Source: Cellulomonas sp. S1-8 (GTDB lineage Bacteria > Actinomycetota > Actinomycetes > Actinomycetales > Cellulomonadaceae). Taken from it: DNA of 64,000 nt. The notes below the pieces were generated by a model that worked only from the letters and a program-made list of their open reading frames with translations, did not search any database and was not told where the DNA came from. Shown in pieces: positions 17,671 to 27,139 of the stretch. Location: assembly GCF_026184235.1 (NCBI RefSeq), contig NZ_CP110806.1:2294001-2358000 (forward strand), read 5' to 3'. The first letter of the stretch is position 1, and the number at the start of each line of letters is the position of its first letter. A program made the position numbers and the translations under genes.

Positions 17671-17974
17671 GGTACGCACCCCACCGCCGGGGCGGGCGGA
17701 CGGCACCCGCCCGGGCGCGGTCGGGGCACGTGACGTCGGTCGCACCGCGGGCTCGTCGACCGGTGTGGGAGCGCGACCCGCGGTGGCAAGCGTTTGCCGC
17801 CACGGTGGACCGAGTGCGCGCACGCGGGGGGACGCGCTATAGGCTCGCCGACAGCAGACGTCCCCGTCCGACGACACGACGGGGCCCGGGCCAGGCGCTC
17901 CGCTCCTCGGAGCGGTCACGCCCCGGAGACGCTCGGAACGACGCCCCGCGCGTGCGGGACGGGAATGAGGTGCG
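17671..17974. promoter_or_regulatory. Divergent ctaB/tkt control region (304 bases, no gene)
   Basis: Non-coding stretch between divergent genes. It holds a 14-base LacI-type palindrome at 17785-17798 and a -10-like TATAGG at 17838-17843 (CTATAG reads nearly the same on both strands). No persuasive -35 is seen at the usual distance. GAGG at 17967-17970 is the tkt ribosome site. No small ORF with a ribosome site was found. Confidence 0.55.
17785..17798. promoter_or_regulatory. LacI/PurR-family-like operator
   Basis: GGCAAGCGTTTGCC: five-base arms GGCAA/TTGCC around a CG centre with one imperfect pair. LacI-family operators typically have an AANCGNTT core with central CG; this core is AAGCGTTT, one base from the E. 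coli PurR core. No LacI-family gene lies in the window. Confidence 0.5.
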
Positions 17975-20143
17975 GTGAACGCGAAGGCTCCCCTGGCCAC
18001 CACTGTCGGTTGGTCCGATCTCGACCTGCGAGCGGTGGACACCGTCCGCGTGCTCGCGGCGGACGCGGTCGAGAAGGTCGGCAACGGGCATCCCGGGACG
18101 GCGATCAGCCTCGCCCCCGCCGCCTACCTGCTCTACCAGACCGTCATGCGCCACGACCCGCGCGACCCGCACTGGCTCGGCCGGGACCGGTTCGTCCTGT
18201 CGGCAGGGCACTCCAGCCTGACGCAGTACATCCAGCTCTACCTCGCCGGCTTCGGCCTGGAGCTCGAGGACCTCGAGGCGCTGCGCACCTGGGGCTCCAA
18301 GACCCCGGGGCACCCCGAGTACCGCCACACCGCGGGCGTCGAGATCACCACCGGCCCGCTGGGCCAGGGACTGGCCTCGGCCGTGGGCTTCGCGATGGCG
18401 TCGCGCCGTGAACGCGGGCTGCTCGACCCCGAGGCAGCACCGGGCACGAGCCCGTTCGACCACCACGTGTACGTCATCGCCTCCGACGGCGACCTCCAGG
18501 AGGGCGTGACCAGCGAGGCGTCGTCGCTCGCCGGCACCCAGGAGCTCGGCAACCTCGTCGTGCTGTGGGACGACAACCACATCTCCATCGAGGGCGACAC
18601 GCAGATCGCGTTCACCGAGAACGTGCTCAAGCGCTACGAGTCGTACGGCTGGCACGTCCAGTACGTCGACTGGACCGTCGGCGGCGAGTACCGCGAGGAC
18701 GTCGACGCGCTGCACGCCGCGATCGAGGCCGCCAAGGCCGTCACCGACAAGCCGTCGTTCATCGGCCTGCGCACCCTCATCGCCTGGCCCACGCCGGGCA
18801 AGACCGACGACCACTCCTCGCACGGCTCCAAGCTGGGCGGGGACGCGATCCGCGGCCTGAAGGAGATCGTCGGCTTCGACCCCGAGAAGACCTTCGACGT
18901 CGCGCCCGAGGTCATCGCCCACACCCGCTCCCTGGCCGACCGCGCCGCGACCGACCGTGCCGCGTGGCAGGAGGGCTTCGACGCGTGGGCCGCCGCGAAC
19001 CCCGGGCGCAAGGCGCTGCTCGACCGGCTGCGCGCCGACGCCCTGCCCGAGGGCTGGGCAAACGCGCTGCCGACGTTCCCGGCCGGCAAGGCCGTGGCGA
19101 CGCGCGCGGCGTCGGGCGACGTGCTCTCGGCGCTCGCGTCCGTGCTGCCCGAGCTGTGGGGCGGCTCGGCCGACCTCGCCGGGTCGAACAACACGACGAT
19201 GAAGGGTGAGCCGTCGTTCCTGCCGGCGCACCGCTCGTCCCACGAGTTCGCGGGCGACGAGTACGGCCGGACGCTGCACTTCGGCATCCGTGAGCACGCG
19301 ATGGGCTCGATCCTGTCCGGCATCCGCCTGCACGGCCTGACCCGGCCGTACGGCGGCACGTTCTTCACGTTCTCCGACTACATGCGCGGCGCCGTGCGGC
19401 TCGCGGCGCTCATGGGCGTCAACGTGACCTACGTGTGGACCCACGACTCGATCGGCCTGGGCGAGGACGGCCCGACGCACCAGCCGGTCGAGCACCTCGC
19501 CGCCGTCCGGGCGATCCCGGGCCTGGCCGTGGTCCGGCCCGCCGACGCCAACGAGACCGCCGCCGCGTGGCGCGCCACGCTCGAGCGGACCGACGGCCCC
19601 GTGGCTCTCGTCCTGACCCGCCAGAACGTCCCGACGTTCCCGCGCGGCGAGGACGGCTACGCGACCGCCGACGGGGTCGCCAAGGGCGCGTACGTGCTGC
19701 TCGAGGCGTCGTCCGGCACGCCGGACGTCATCCTGCTGGCGACCGGCTCCGAGGTGCAGCTCGCCGTCGAGGCGCGCACGACGCTCGAGGCGGCGGGCGT
19801 CGCGACGCGCGTCGTGTCGGCGCCGTGCCTCGAGTGGTTCGCCGAGCAGGACGACGCGTACCGCGAGTCGGTGCTGCCGTCCTCGGTGCGCGCACGCGTG
19901 TCCGTCGAGGCCGGCATCGCGCTGTCCTGGCACAAGATCCTCGGTGACGCCGGGCGCGCGATCTCGATCGAGCACTACGGCGCGTCGGCCGACTACCAGA
20001 CGCTGTACCGCGAGTTCGGGATCACCGCCGAGGCCGTCGTGGCCGCGGCGCACGAATCGATCGCGGCGGCACACGGGGCGCACGCCCCGTCCGACCTTCC
20101 GGCTGCCCCGACGCAGTCGGGGACCGGCGACCTGCCGGCCTGA
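17975..20143 (+). CDS. tkt: Transketolase
   Basis: Thiamine-diphosphate enzyme moving two-carbon units in the non-oxidative pentose phosphate pathway. 722 residues. N-terminal ThDP domain with [18 protein letters not shown] and the ThDP motif [32 protein letters not shown] region (Asp-Gly...Asn), middle Pyr domain with the catalytic Glu in [14 protein letters not shown] and [19 protein letters not shown], and a C-terminal domain ([13 protein letters not shown]). GTG start at 17975 with GAGG four bases upstream. First gene of tkt-tal-zwf-opcA-pgl. Confidence 0.97.
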   Translation: MNAKAPLATTVGWSDLDLRAVDTVRVLAADAVEKVGNGHPGTAISLAPAAYLLYQTVMRHDPRDPHWLGRDRFVLSAGHSSLTQYIQLYLAGFGLELEDLEALRTWGSKTPGHPEYRHTAGVEITTGPLGQGLASAVGFAMASRRERGLLDPEAAPGTSPFDHHVYVIASDGDLQEGVTSEASSLAGTQELGNLVVLWDDNHISIEGDTQIAFTENVLKRYESYGWHVQYVDWTVGGEYREDVDALHAAIEAAKAVTDKPSFIGLRTLIAWPTPGKTDDHSSHGSKLGGDAIRGLKEIVGFDPEKTFDVAPEVIAHTRSLADRAATDRAAWQEGFDAWAAANPGRKALLDRLRADALPEGWANALPTFPAGKAVATRAASGDVLSALASVLPELWGGSADLAGSNNTTMKGEPSFLPAHRSSHEFAGDEYGRTLHFGIREHAMGSILSGIRLHGLTRPYGGTFFTFSDYMRGAVRLAALMGVNVTYVWTHDSIGLGEDGPTHQPVEHLAAVRAIPGLAVVRPADANETAAAWRATLERTDGPVALVLTRQNVPTFPRGEDGYATADGVAKGAYVLLEASSGTPDVILLATGSEVQLAVEARTTLEAAGVATRVVSAPCLEWFAEQDDAYRESVLPSSVRARVSVEAGIALSWHKILGDAGRAISIEHYGASADYQTLYREFGITAEAVVAAAHESIAAAHGAHAPSDLPAAPTQSGTGDLPA

Positions 20144-20153
20144 CGCACGACGA

Positions 20154-20183
20154 CGGCGGGGCCGGCTCCGGCCGGCCCCGCCG
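20154..20183 (+). terminator. Hairpin between tkt and tal
   Basis: Perfect 12-base GC arms 20154-20165 and 20172-20183 with a six-base loop, 11 bases past the tkt stop. No U-run. It may end most tkt transcripts or set the ratio of tkt to the downstream genes. Confidence 0.65.
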
Positions 20184-20227
20184 CGCGCAGGACGCGGATG
20201 CACCTCGTGGGACGAAGGGGAACGACC

Positions 20228-21361
20228 ATGACCTCCAGCAGCACCCCCCTGCACGCGCTGCGTGACGCCGGCGTCGCCGTGTGGCTCGACGACCTGTCGC
20301 GGCAGCGGATCGCCTCCGGCGGCCTGGCCGACCTCGTCGCGCGCGGCGTCGTCGGTGTCACGACCAACCCGACGATCTTCGCCTCCGCGCTCGCGCAGGG
20401 GGACGCGTACGACGCGCAGCTGCGCACGCTCGCGGCCGCCGGTGCCACGCTCGACGAGGCGGTGCTGGCGATCACGACGGACGACGTGCGTGACGCGTGC
20501 GACGTCCTGCGGCCCGTGCACGACGCGACGGACGGCGTCGACGGGCGCGTGTCGATCGAGGTCGACCCGCGCCTCGCGCGCGACACCGCCGCCACCACCG
20601 CGACGGCGCAGACGCTGTGGTCGGTGATCGACCGGCCCAACCTCTTCGTCAAGATCCCCGCGACCGTCGAGGGGCTCCCGGCCATCACGGCCGCCCTCGC
20701 GCAGGGGATCAGCGTGAACGTGACGCTGATCTTCTCGCTGCAGCGCTACCGGGCCGTCCTCGACGCGTTCGTCGAGGGCCTCGAGCAGGCGCGCGCCGCG
20801 GGCCTGGACCTGGCGCCGATCGCGTCCGTCGCGTCGTTCTTCATCTCGCGCGTCGACGCGGCGATCGACCCCCGGCTCGACGCGATCGGGTCGGACGAGG
20901 CCACGGCGCTGCGCGGCACGGCCGCGATCGCGAACGCGCGGCTCGCGTGGGGCCTCTACGAGGAGGTCGTCGCCGGCGAGCGGTGGCAGGCCCTGGCGGC
21001 CGCCGGTGCGCGCCCGCAGCGCCCGCTGTGGGCCTCGACGGGCGTCAAGGACCCGGCCTACCCGGACACCCGGTACGTCGACGAGCTGGTCGTGGCCGGC
21101 ACCGTCAACACGATGCCCGAGAAGACGCTCGACGCCGTCGCCGACCACGGGAACGTGCACGGCGACACCGTCTCGGGGACGCAGGACGCGTCCGCTGCGC
21201 TGCTCGACCGGATCGAGGCGGTCGGCATCTCGATCGACGAGGTCACCGAGCAGCTCGAGACCGAGGGTCTGCAGAAGTTCGAGGCGTCCTGGGCCGAGCT
21301 GCTCGTCACCGTCGAGGACGGTCTGGCCCGTGCCGGCGGCGGCACGGGGTCGGGCGCGTGA
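20228..21361 (+). CDS. tal: Transaldolase
   Basis: Transfers dihydroxyacetone units in the non-oxidative pentose phosphate pathway. 377 residues, the long actinobacterial type. Motifs: [13 protein letters not shown] at the N-terminus, [10 protein letters not shown] with the Schiff-base Lys, [30 protein letters not shown] and [24 protein letters not shown] at 20228 preceded by AAGGGGA. Stop overlaps the GTG start of zwf (GTGA). Confidence 0.97.
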   Translation: MTSSSTPLHALRDAGVAVWLDDLSRQRIASGGLADLVARGVVGVTTNPTIFASALAQGDAYDAQLRTLAAAGATLDEAVLAITTDDVRDACDVLRPVHDATDGVDGRVSIEVDPRLARDTAATTATAQTLWSVIDRPNLFVKIPATVEGLPAITAALAQGISVNVTLIFSLQRYRAVLDAFVEGLEQARAAGLDLAPIASVASFFISRVDAAIDPRLDAIGSDEATALRGTAAIANARLAWGLYEEVVAGERWQALAAAGARPQRPLWASTGVKDPAYPDTRYVDELVVAGTVNTMPEKTLDAVADHGNVHGDTVSGTQDASAALLDRIEAVGISIDEVTEQLETEGLQKFEASWAELLVTVEDGLARAGGGTGSGA

Positions 21362-22899
21362 GCCCCGCCAAGGTCGGGCCGGAGCAGAACCCGCTGCGCG
21401 ACCCGCGCGACCGCCGGCTCCCGCGCATCGCCGGGCCGTGCGGCCTGGTCATCTTCGGCGTCACCGGCGACCTGGCGCGCAAGAAGCTGATGCCGGCGGT
21501 GTACGACCTGACGAACCGCGGGCTGCTGCCCCCGGGCTTCGCGCTCACCGGGTTCGCGCGGCGCGACTGGGAGACGCAGGACTTCGAGCAGGTCGTCCAC
21601 GACTCGGTCAAGCAGCACGCGCGCACCCCGTTCCGCGAGTCCACCTGGCGCCAGATGTCCGAGGGCATCCGCTTCGTGCAGGGCTCGTTCGACGACGACG
21701 ACGCGTTCGACCGGCTCCGCGCGACCGTCGAGGACCTCGACGTGACGCGCGGCACCGCCGGCAACCACGCGTTCTACCTCTCGGTGCCGCCGAGCTCGTT
21801 CCCCGTGGTCTGCGAGCAGCTGGCCCGCTCGGGGCTCTCGCAGCCGCAGGACGGCACCTGGCGGCGCGTCGTCATCGAGAAGCCCTTCGGGCACGACCTG
21901 GCCTCCGCGCGCGAGCTCAACGACATCGTGTCCGAGGTGTTCCGGCCCGACGACATCTTCCGGATCGACCACTACCTGGGCAAGGAGACGGTCCAGAACC
22001 TGCTGGCGCTGCGCTTCGCGAACCAGCTGTTCGAGCCGATCTGGAACGGCAACTACGTCGACCACGTGCAGATCACCATGGCCGAGGACATCGGCATCGG
22101 CGGCCGAGCCGGGTACTACGACGGCATCGGCGCGGCGCGCGACGTCATCCAGAACCACCTGCTGCAGCTGCTGGCACTGACCGCGATGGAGGAGCCCGTC
22201 TCCTTCGACGCGGCGGCGCTTCGCGCGGAGAAGACCAAGGTGCTCTCGGCGCTGCGGCTCCCCCGCGACCTGGGCCGGCACACGGCCCGCGGGCAGTACA
22301 CGGCGGGCTGGCAGGGCGGCGAGAAGGTCGTCGGCTACGCCGAGGAGGAGGGGTTCAACCCCGACTCCACGACCGAGACCTACGCGGCTATCCGCGTCGA
22401 CATCGACACGCGCCGCTGGGCCGGGGTGCCGTTCTACCTGCGCACCGGCAAGCGCCTGGGTCGCCGCGTGACCGAGATCGCCGTGGTGTTCAAGAAGGCG
22501 CCCCACCTGCCGTTCGAGGCGACCGCGGCCACCGAGCTCGGCAAGAACGCCCTGGTCATCCGCGTGCAGCCCGACGAGGGCGTCACGCTGCGCTTCGGTG
22601 CCAAGGTGCCGGGCACGGCCATGGAGGTCCGTGACGTCACCATGGACTTCGGGTACGGGCACTCCTTCACCGAGTCCTCCCCCGAGGCGTACGAGCGCCT
22701 CATCCTCGACGTGCTGCTCGGCGACCCCCCGCTGTTCCCGCAGCTCGAGGAGGTCGAGCTGTCCTGGAAGATCCTCGACCCCGTGACCGCGTTCTGGGCG
22801 TCGAAGGGCAAGCCGGACGAGTACCGCGCGGGCACCTGGGGGCCGGCGTCGGCCGACGAGATGATGGCCCGCGACGGACGCACCTGGAGGCTCCCGTGA
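21358..22899 (+). CDS. zwf: Glucose-6-phosphate 1-dehydrogenase
   Basis: First oxidative step of the pentose phosphate pathway, NADP-linked. 513 residues. Rossmann motif [25 protein letters not shown], the catalytic signature [14 protein letters not shown] (His-Tyr and Lys), [22 protein letters not shown] and a C-terminal [11 protein letters not shown] start overlapping the tal stop; the stop overlaps opcA. Activity in actinobacteria depends on OpcA, encoded next. Confidence 0.97.
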   Translation: MSPAKVGPEQNPLRDPRDRRLPRIAGPCGLVIFGVTGDLARKKLMPAVYDLTNRGLLPPGFALTGFARRDWETQDFEQVVHDSVKQHARTPFRESTWRQMSEGIRFVQGSFDDDDAFDRLRATVEDLDVTRGTAGNHAFYLSVPPSSFPVVCEQLARSGLSQPQDGTWRRVVIEKPFGHDLASARELNDIVSEVFRPDDIFRIDHYLGKETVQNLLALRFANQLFEPIWNGNYVDHVQITMAEDIGIGGRAGYYDGIGAARDVIQNHLLQLLALTAMEEPVSFDAAALRAEKTKVLSALRLPRDLGRHTARGQYTAGWQGGEKVVGYAEEEGFNPDSTTETYAAIRVDIDTRRWAGVPFYLRTGKRLGRRVTEIAVVFKKAPHLPFEATAATELGKNALVIRVQPDEGVTLRFGAKVPGTAMEVRDVTMDFGYGHSFTESSPEAYERLILDVLLGDPPLFPQLEEVELSWKILDPVTAFWASKGKPDEYRAGTWGPASADEMMARDGRTWRLP

Positions 22900-23813
22900 T
22901 CATCGAGATGCCGGACACGACCACGCGGGACATCAACAAGCGGCTCCTCAAGGAGCGCGAGGACGGCGGGGCGGTGGCGCTCGGCCGCGTGCTGACGCTG
23001 ATCATCGACGCCGAGGCGCACGACCCCGAGGACGCCATCGAGGCGGCGAACGCGGCCAGCCGCGAGCACCCCTGCCGGATCATCGTCATCACCGAGCGCG
23101 CCGAGGACGCCGAGTCCGGCCTCGACGCGCAGATCCGCCTCGGCGGGGACGCCGGCGCGAGCGAGGTGATCGTGCTGCGCGTCTCGGGCGGCGTGACACG
23201 GCACGTCGACACGCTCGTCATGCCGTTGCTGCTGCCCGACGCGCCGATCGTCGCGTGGTGGCCGTACGACGTCCCGGAGAACCCGTCCGAGCACCCGCTG
23301 GGCCAGATGGCCCAGCGCCGCATCACCGACGCCTCGACCTGCCCCCGGCCGTCGCGCGCGCTGCGCAACCTCGCGCGGGTGTACGCCGACGGTGACACGG
23401 ACCTGGCGTGGACCCGCGCGACGCTGTGGCGCGGCCTCATCGCCGCCACGCTCGACCAGCCGCCCTACGAGCCCGTGCACCGCGCCGTCGTCAGCGGCGA
23501 GAGCACGCACCCGTCGGTCGACCTCATGGCTGCGTGGCTCGCGCACTCCCTGCGCTGCCCCGTCGACATCGAGCGCATCCCGGGGGCTCCTGCCATCACG
23601 CAGGTGCGCCTGGAGCGTGCGTCGGGCGACATCGTGCTCGACCGGCCCGACGGCAAGACCGCCGCGCTGAGCCAGCCCGACCAGCCGGTGCACCGCATCG
23701 CCCTGCCGATCCGGCAGCTCCGCGAGTGCCTCGTCGAGGAGCTGCGCCGGCTCGACGCCGACGAGGTGTACGGCGAGGTGCTGCAGAAGGGTCTGGCGCG
23801 CATCGACGCGTGA
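22896..23813 (+). CDS. opcA: Glucose-6-phosphate dehydrogenase assembly protein OpcA
   Basis: Activator/assembly factor for Zwf, found with it in actinobacteria and cyanobacteria. 305 residues. The N-terminus [22 protein letters not shown] and the middle LPDAPIVAWWPYD...DASTC are typical of the family. GTG start overlaps the zwf stop (GTGA), with GGAGG six to nine bases upstream inside zwf. Confidence 0.96.
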   Translation: MIIEMPDTTTRDINKRLLKEREDGGAVALGRVLTLIIDAEAHDPEDAIEAANAASREHPCRIIVITERAEDAESGLDAQIRLGGDAGASEVIVLRVSGGVTRHVDTLVMPLLLPDAPIVAWWPYDVPENPSEHPLGQMAQRRITDASTCPRPSRALRNLARVYADGDTDLAWTRATLWRGLIAATLDQPPYEPVHRAVVSGESTHPSVDLMAAWLAHSLRCPVDIERIPGAPAITQVRLERASGDIVLDRPDGKTAALSQPDQPVHRIALPIRQLRECLVEELRRLDADEVYGEVLQKGLARIDA

Positions 23814-23818
23814 CCGAC

Positions 23819-23845
23819 GTGGGCCGCGCCACCCGCGCGGCCCAC
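23819..23845 (+). terminator. Hairpin after opcA
   Basis: Arms 23819-23828 and 23836-23845 pair perfectly over ten bases around a seven-base loop, six bases past the opcA stop. A second small hairpin (23856-23872, seven-base arms, loop GTC) sits just before the pgl ribosome site AAGGAG. Could be a partial terminator or processing site within the operon. Confidence 0.5.
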
Positions 23846-23886
23846 GGACCACGACGCCCGGCGTCGCCGGGCAGGCAAGGAGACGC

Positions 23887-25374
23887 ATGAGCCCCGCCCC
23901 GCCCGAGGTCGTCGTCCACCCCGACGCAGGAGTGCTCGCCGCCGCCGCGGCGGCGCGGCTGCTCACCCGCCTCGTCGACCTGCAGTCGCACCGTTCGCCG
24001 CTGCACGTGGTCCTCACCGGCGGCACCGTCGGCATCGCCACCCTGCGCGCGGTCGCGGACTCGCCCGTGCGCGGCGCGGTCGACTGGTCCGGGGTGCACC
24101 TGTGGTGGGGCGACGAGCGCTTCCTGCCCGACGGCGACCCCGACCGCAACGAGACGCAGGCACGCGAGGCGCTGATCGACGCGCTCGGCGACGCCCTGCC
24201 GCACAGCAACGTGCACGCCGTCGCGGCGCGCTCGGACGACGTCCCCGACGGTGAGACCGCCGCACGCCTGTACGCCGCCGAGCTGCGGGCGCACGCCCTC
24301 GGCGACGGCCTCGCGCCCCGGTTCGACGTGCTGCTGCTCGGCATGGGCCCCGACGGGCACGTGGCGTCCCTCTTCCCGGGTCGCCCCTCCCTGTACGAGG
24401 CGAACTCCCTGGTCCTCGCCGAGCACGACTCCCCCAAGCCCCCGTCGGAACGGGTGTCGCTGACGTTCCCGCTGCTGCAGGCGGCGCGCGAGGTCTGGGT
24501 CATCGCCTCGGGAGCCGAGAAGGCCCCGGCGGTGGCACGCGCCCTGGCCGGGGACGACGTGCGCACGACCCCCGCGACGGGCGCCCACGGGACCGAGCGC
24601 ACGCTGTGGCTCCTCGACGTCGCGTCCGCGGGCGACCTGCCGGGCAGCGAACCGCCGACGCCCGACGGCGGCACGGTCACGGAGACCGGCCTGCGGCCGC
24701 GCACCGCGTCGACGGCCCAGCACGTGTGGGCCGCCGTCGACGCCTACGTCGCCCCCCTCGTCGGCGAGGCCGACGGCGCCGCTGCCGTTCGCGCCGCAGC
24801 CGCCGACGCCGGGCTGCCCGACATCGCCGTGAGCGCGGCGCAGGGTCGGTTCCTCGAGCTGCTCACACGGGCCGTGGGCGCCCGTCGGGTCCTGGAGATC
24901 GGGACGCTCGGGGGGTACAGCACCTGGTGGCTCGCGCAGGCCCTGCCCGCGGACGGCTCGGTCGTGACCCTCGAGCTCAGCGCGGAGCACGCGGCCGTCG
25001 CGCGCGCGTCGCTCGGTGCGGCAGGCCTGTCGGCCCACGTGGAGGTCGTCGTCGGGCCGGCCATGGACTCGCTCGACCGGCTCGTCGCCGCGGGGGGCGA
25101 GCCGTTCGACCTCGTGTTCGTCGACGCGGACAAGCAGCAGCTCGCCGACTACCTCGACCGTGCCGTCGCCCTGGCCCGGCCCGGGACGGTGATCGTCGTC
25201 GACAACGTCGTGCGCGACGGCGGGGTGGTCGACCCCGACCACCCCGACGACCGGGTGCAGGGCGTGCGCGCCTTCGTGGCGCGGGCGGCCGCCGACGACC
25301 GGGTGGACGGCACGATCGTGCAGACCGTCGGCGAGAAGGGCTACGACGGGTTCGCGCTGCTCCTCGTCCGCTGA
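23887..25374 (+). CDS. pgl: Fused 6-phosphogluconolactonase / SAM-dependent O-methyltransferase
   Basis: One open frame of 495 residues carrying two complete enzymes. Residues 1 to about 258 are 6-phosphogluconolactonase (TGGTVG at 44-49, WWGDERFLP at 73-81, LLLGMGPDGHVASLFPG ending at 165, RVSLTFPLL), hydrolysing the Zwf product. After a short linker, residues about 270-495 are a class I O-methyltransferase of the catechol/caffeoyl-CoA type (PF01596-like): EIGTLGGYST at 337-346, TLELSAEHAAVA, and metal-binding FVDADK at 411-416 with VVDN at 437-440. ATG at 23887 has AAGGAG. No stop, and no ribosome site before any possible internal start (GTG 24724), so a real fusion is favoured over two genes. 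Methyl acceptor unknown. Confidence 0.88.
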   Translation: MSPAPPEVVVHPDAGVLAAAAAARLLTRLVDLQSHRSPLHVVLTGGTVGIATLRAVADSPVRGAVDWSGVHLWWGDERFLPDGDPDRNETQAREALIDALGDALPHSNVHAVAARSDDVPDGETAARLYAAELRAHALGDGLAPRFDVLLLGMGPDGHVASLFPGRPSLYEANSLVLAEHDSPKPPSERVSLTFPLLQAAREVWVIASGAEKAPAVARALAGDDVRTTPATGAHGTERTLWLLDVASAGDLPGSEPPTPDGGTVTETGLRPRTASTAQHVWAAVDAYVAPLVGEADGAAAVRAAAADAGLPDIAVSAAQGRFLELLTRAVGARRVLEIGTLGGYSTWWLAQALPADGSVVTLELSAEHAAVARASLGAAGLSAHVEVVVGPAMDSLDRLVAAGGEPFDLVFVDADKQQLADYLDRAVALARPGTVIVVDNVVRDGGVVDPDHPDDRVQGVRAFVARAAADDRVDGTIVQTVGEKGYDGFALLLVR

Positions 25375-25400
25375 GGCTCGGTCGTCCCGCGCCCGCACGG

Positions 25401-25436
25401 CGACGGCGCCGCACCCCTCGGGGTGCGGCGCCGTCG
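25401..25436. terminator. Bidirectional terminator between pgl fusion and rbpA
   Basis: Sixteen-base perfect GC-rich inverted repeat (25401-25416 with 25421-25436) closed by a four-base loop, placed between convergent genes. It can serve both strands. Confidence 0.85.
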
Positions 25437-25491
25437 TCACGTCGTGCGTCGATCGGGTGGTGCGCGCCCGTCGAGAGCGAGCACGTGCTCC

Positions 25492-25839
25492 TCAGCCGCC
25501 GCGGCGCGCCCGCAGCGCGGCGAGCGCCTCGTCCAGGATGGCCGCACCGTCCTCCTCGCTGCGCCGCTCCTTCACGTACGCGAGGTGGGTCTTGTACGGC
25601 TCGTTCTTGCTGGGCGCCGGCGGCGCCTCCGGGTCCTGACCCGCCGGGAACCCGCACCGGGGGCAGTCCCACGTGGCGGGCGCCTCCTGGGCGGCCTCCT
25701 CCGCGAAGCTGGGTCGGGTCTCGTGGCCCTTGGAGCACCAGTACGAGATCCAGACGCGCGGCGCGGCGTCACCGCGTTCCGCCTCCCCCATCGGGCCGGC
25801 CCCGACGCGCGACCCCCTGATCGCACTCCCGCTCGCCAT
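25492..25839 (-). CDS. rbpA: RNA polymerase-binding protein RbpA
   Basis: Actinobacteria-specific factor that binds RNA polymerase and group 1/2 sigma factors and stabilises open complexes. 115 residues: N-terminal basic segment (SAIRGSRVGAGPMGEAERGDAAPR), a central zinc-ribbon-like core (YWCSKGHETRPSFAE, WDCPRCGFPAG), and the C-terminal sigma-interaction helix (HLAYVKERRSEEDGAAILDEALAALRAR). ATG at 25837-25839 with a G-rich ribosome site. Twelve bases downstream of secG, the usual neighbour. Confidence 0.97.
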   Translation of the reverse strand: MASGSAIRGSRVGAGPMGEAERGDAAPRVWISYWCSKGHETRPSFAEEAAQEAPATWDCPRCGFPAGQDPEAPPAPSKNEPYKTHLAYVKERRSEEDGAAILDEALAALRARRGG

Positions 25840-25851
25840 GGCCAGGTCCCC

Positions 25852-26097
25852 CTACTCCGAGAACTTCTCGATCAAGCCCAGCAGGACGATCATGACCGTC
25901 CACAGCAGGGCGACGATGACCGTGATCCGGTTGAGGTTGCGCTCGGCCACACCGGACGAGCCGGCGCCTGCCGTGATGCCCCCGCCGAACATGTCCGACA
26001 GACCGCCGCCCTTGCCCTTGTGCAGCAGCACCAGCGGGACGAGCAGCAGGCTCAGGAGAACCAGCAGCACCTGGAGGGTGATACGAAGGCCAGTCAC
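25852..26097 (-). CDS. secG: Preprotein translocase subunit SecG
   Basis: Small SecYEG channel subunit of 81 residues. Two membrane helices (LRITLQVLLVLLSLLLVPLVLLH and NRITVIVALLWTVMIVLLGLI) flank the Gly-rich cytoplasmic loop GKGGGLSDMFGGG typical of SecG. GTG start at 26095-26097 with AGGA upstream. Lies between tpiA and rbpA as in most actinobacteria. Confidence 0.95.
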   Translation of the reverse strand: MTGLRITLQVLLVLLSLLLVPLVLLHKGKGGGLSDMFGGGITAGAGSSGVAERNLNRITVIVALLWTVMIVLLGLIEKFSE

Positions 26098-26300
26098 GTC
26101 GGTGGAGTTCCTCACTCGGGCGGTCCGGTGCAACGGTGCACCGTCGCCGCGGTCGGCGGCGGTGCGGGTGGTGCGGGTCGTGCGGTGCGGCCCGTCGTCG
26201 TCGTCGGTGTGCGTCGGCGCGATGACCGGGGTACAGGGTAGGCGACGAAGGCGGTGCGATCCACCACCGCGCCGCCCGTGGGACGGACGGCGCCGCCGGA

Positions 26301-26326
26301 CCGGGCCGCCGCGAGGGGCGACCCGG
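26301..26326 (-). terminator. Probable terminator after tpiA
   Basis: Arms 26301-26310 and 26317-26326 pair at 9 of 10 positions around a six-base loop, 15 bases past the tpiA stop. The remaining 200 bases up to secG show no gene; a TACCCT -10-like element lies within it. Confidence 0.5.
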
Positions 26327-26341
26327 CCCGTGCGGGCGGGG

Positions 26342-27136
26342 TCAGGCGACCGTGTGCGCCTGGTACCGGACGATCTTCGCGAACTCCTCGGGGTCGAGGC
26401 TGGCCCCGCCGACGAGCGCGCCGTCCACGTCGGGCTTGGCCATGATCGAGGCCACGTTCGACGACTTGACCGAACCGCCGTACAGCACGCGCACGGCGTC
26501 GGCCGTCGCCTGGTCGTACAGCTCGGCGATCCGCACGCGGATCGCCTCGCACAGCTCCTGGGCGTCCTCCGGCGTGGCCGTCTCGCCCGTGCCGATGGCC
26601 CAGACGGGCTCGTACGCGACCACGAGGCCCGCCACCTGCGCGGCGGACAGGCCCGCGAGCGCGCCGTCGAGCTGCGCCAGGGTGTGTGCGACGTGCTCGC
26701 CGGCCTTGCGGACCTCGAGGGGCTCGCCGACGCACAGGATCGGGACGAGGCCCGCACCCAGCGCGGAGATGACCTTGGCGTTGACGACCGCGTCGTCCTC
26801 GTGGTGGAGCTGGCGGCGCTCCGAGTGACCCACGGCGACGTACGTGACGCCGAGCTTGGAGAGGAACAGCGGGGAGATCTCGCCGGTGTAGGCGCCGGAC
26901 TGGTGCGCGGACACGTCCTGCGCGCCGTAGACGATCTCGAGCTTGTCGGCGTCGACGAGCGTCTGGACGCTGCGCAGGTCGGTGAACGGCGGCAGCACGC
27001 AGACCTCGACGGCCGCGTAGTCGTGCCGGCCGTCCTTGAGGGTCCACGCGAGCTTCTGCACGGTGTGCGTCGCCTGGTGGTGGTCCAGGTTCATCTTCCA
27101 GTTGCCCGCCATGAGCGGGGTGCGGGTGCCTGCCAC
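26342..27136 (-). CDS. tpiA: Triosephosphate isomerase
   Basis: Interconverts dihydroxyacetone phosphate and glyceraldehyde-3-phosphate. 264 residues. N-terminal [11 protein letters not shown] with the catalytic Lys, the electrophile His in [10 protein letters not shown], the catalytic Glu in [13 protein letters not shown] (loop 6) and the phosphate loop [14 protein letters not shown] start at 27134-27136, three bases after the pgk stop, so co-translated with pgk. Confidence 0.98.
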   Translation of the reverse strand: MAGTRTPLMAGNWKMNLDHHQATHTVQKLAWTLKDGRHDYAAVEVCVLPPFTDLRSVQTLVDADKLEIVYGAQDVSAHQSGAYTGEISPLFLSKLGVTYVAVGHSERRQLHHEDDAVVNAKVISALGAGLVPILCVGEPLEVRKAGEHVAHTLAQLDGALAGLSAAQVAGLVVAYEPVWAIGTGETATPEDAQELCEAIRVRIAELYDQATADAVRVLYGGSVKSSNVASIMAKPDVDGALVGGASLDPEEFAKIVRYQAHTVA

Positions 27137-27139
27137 AGG

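Noticed and set aside
17837..21160. 1107-residue minus-strand open frame
   Set aside because: Antisense to tkt and tal, no motifs, no ribosome site.
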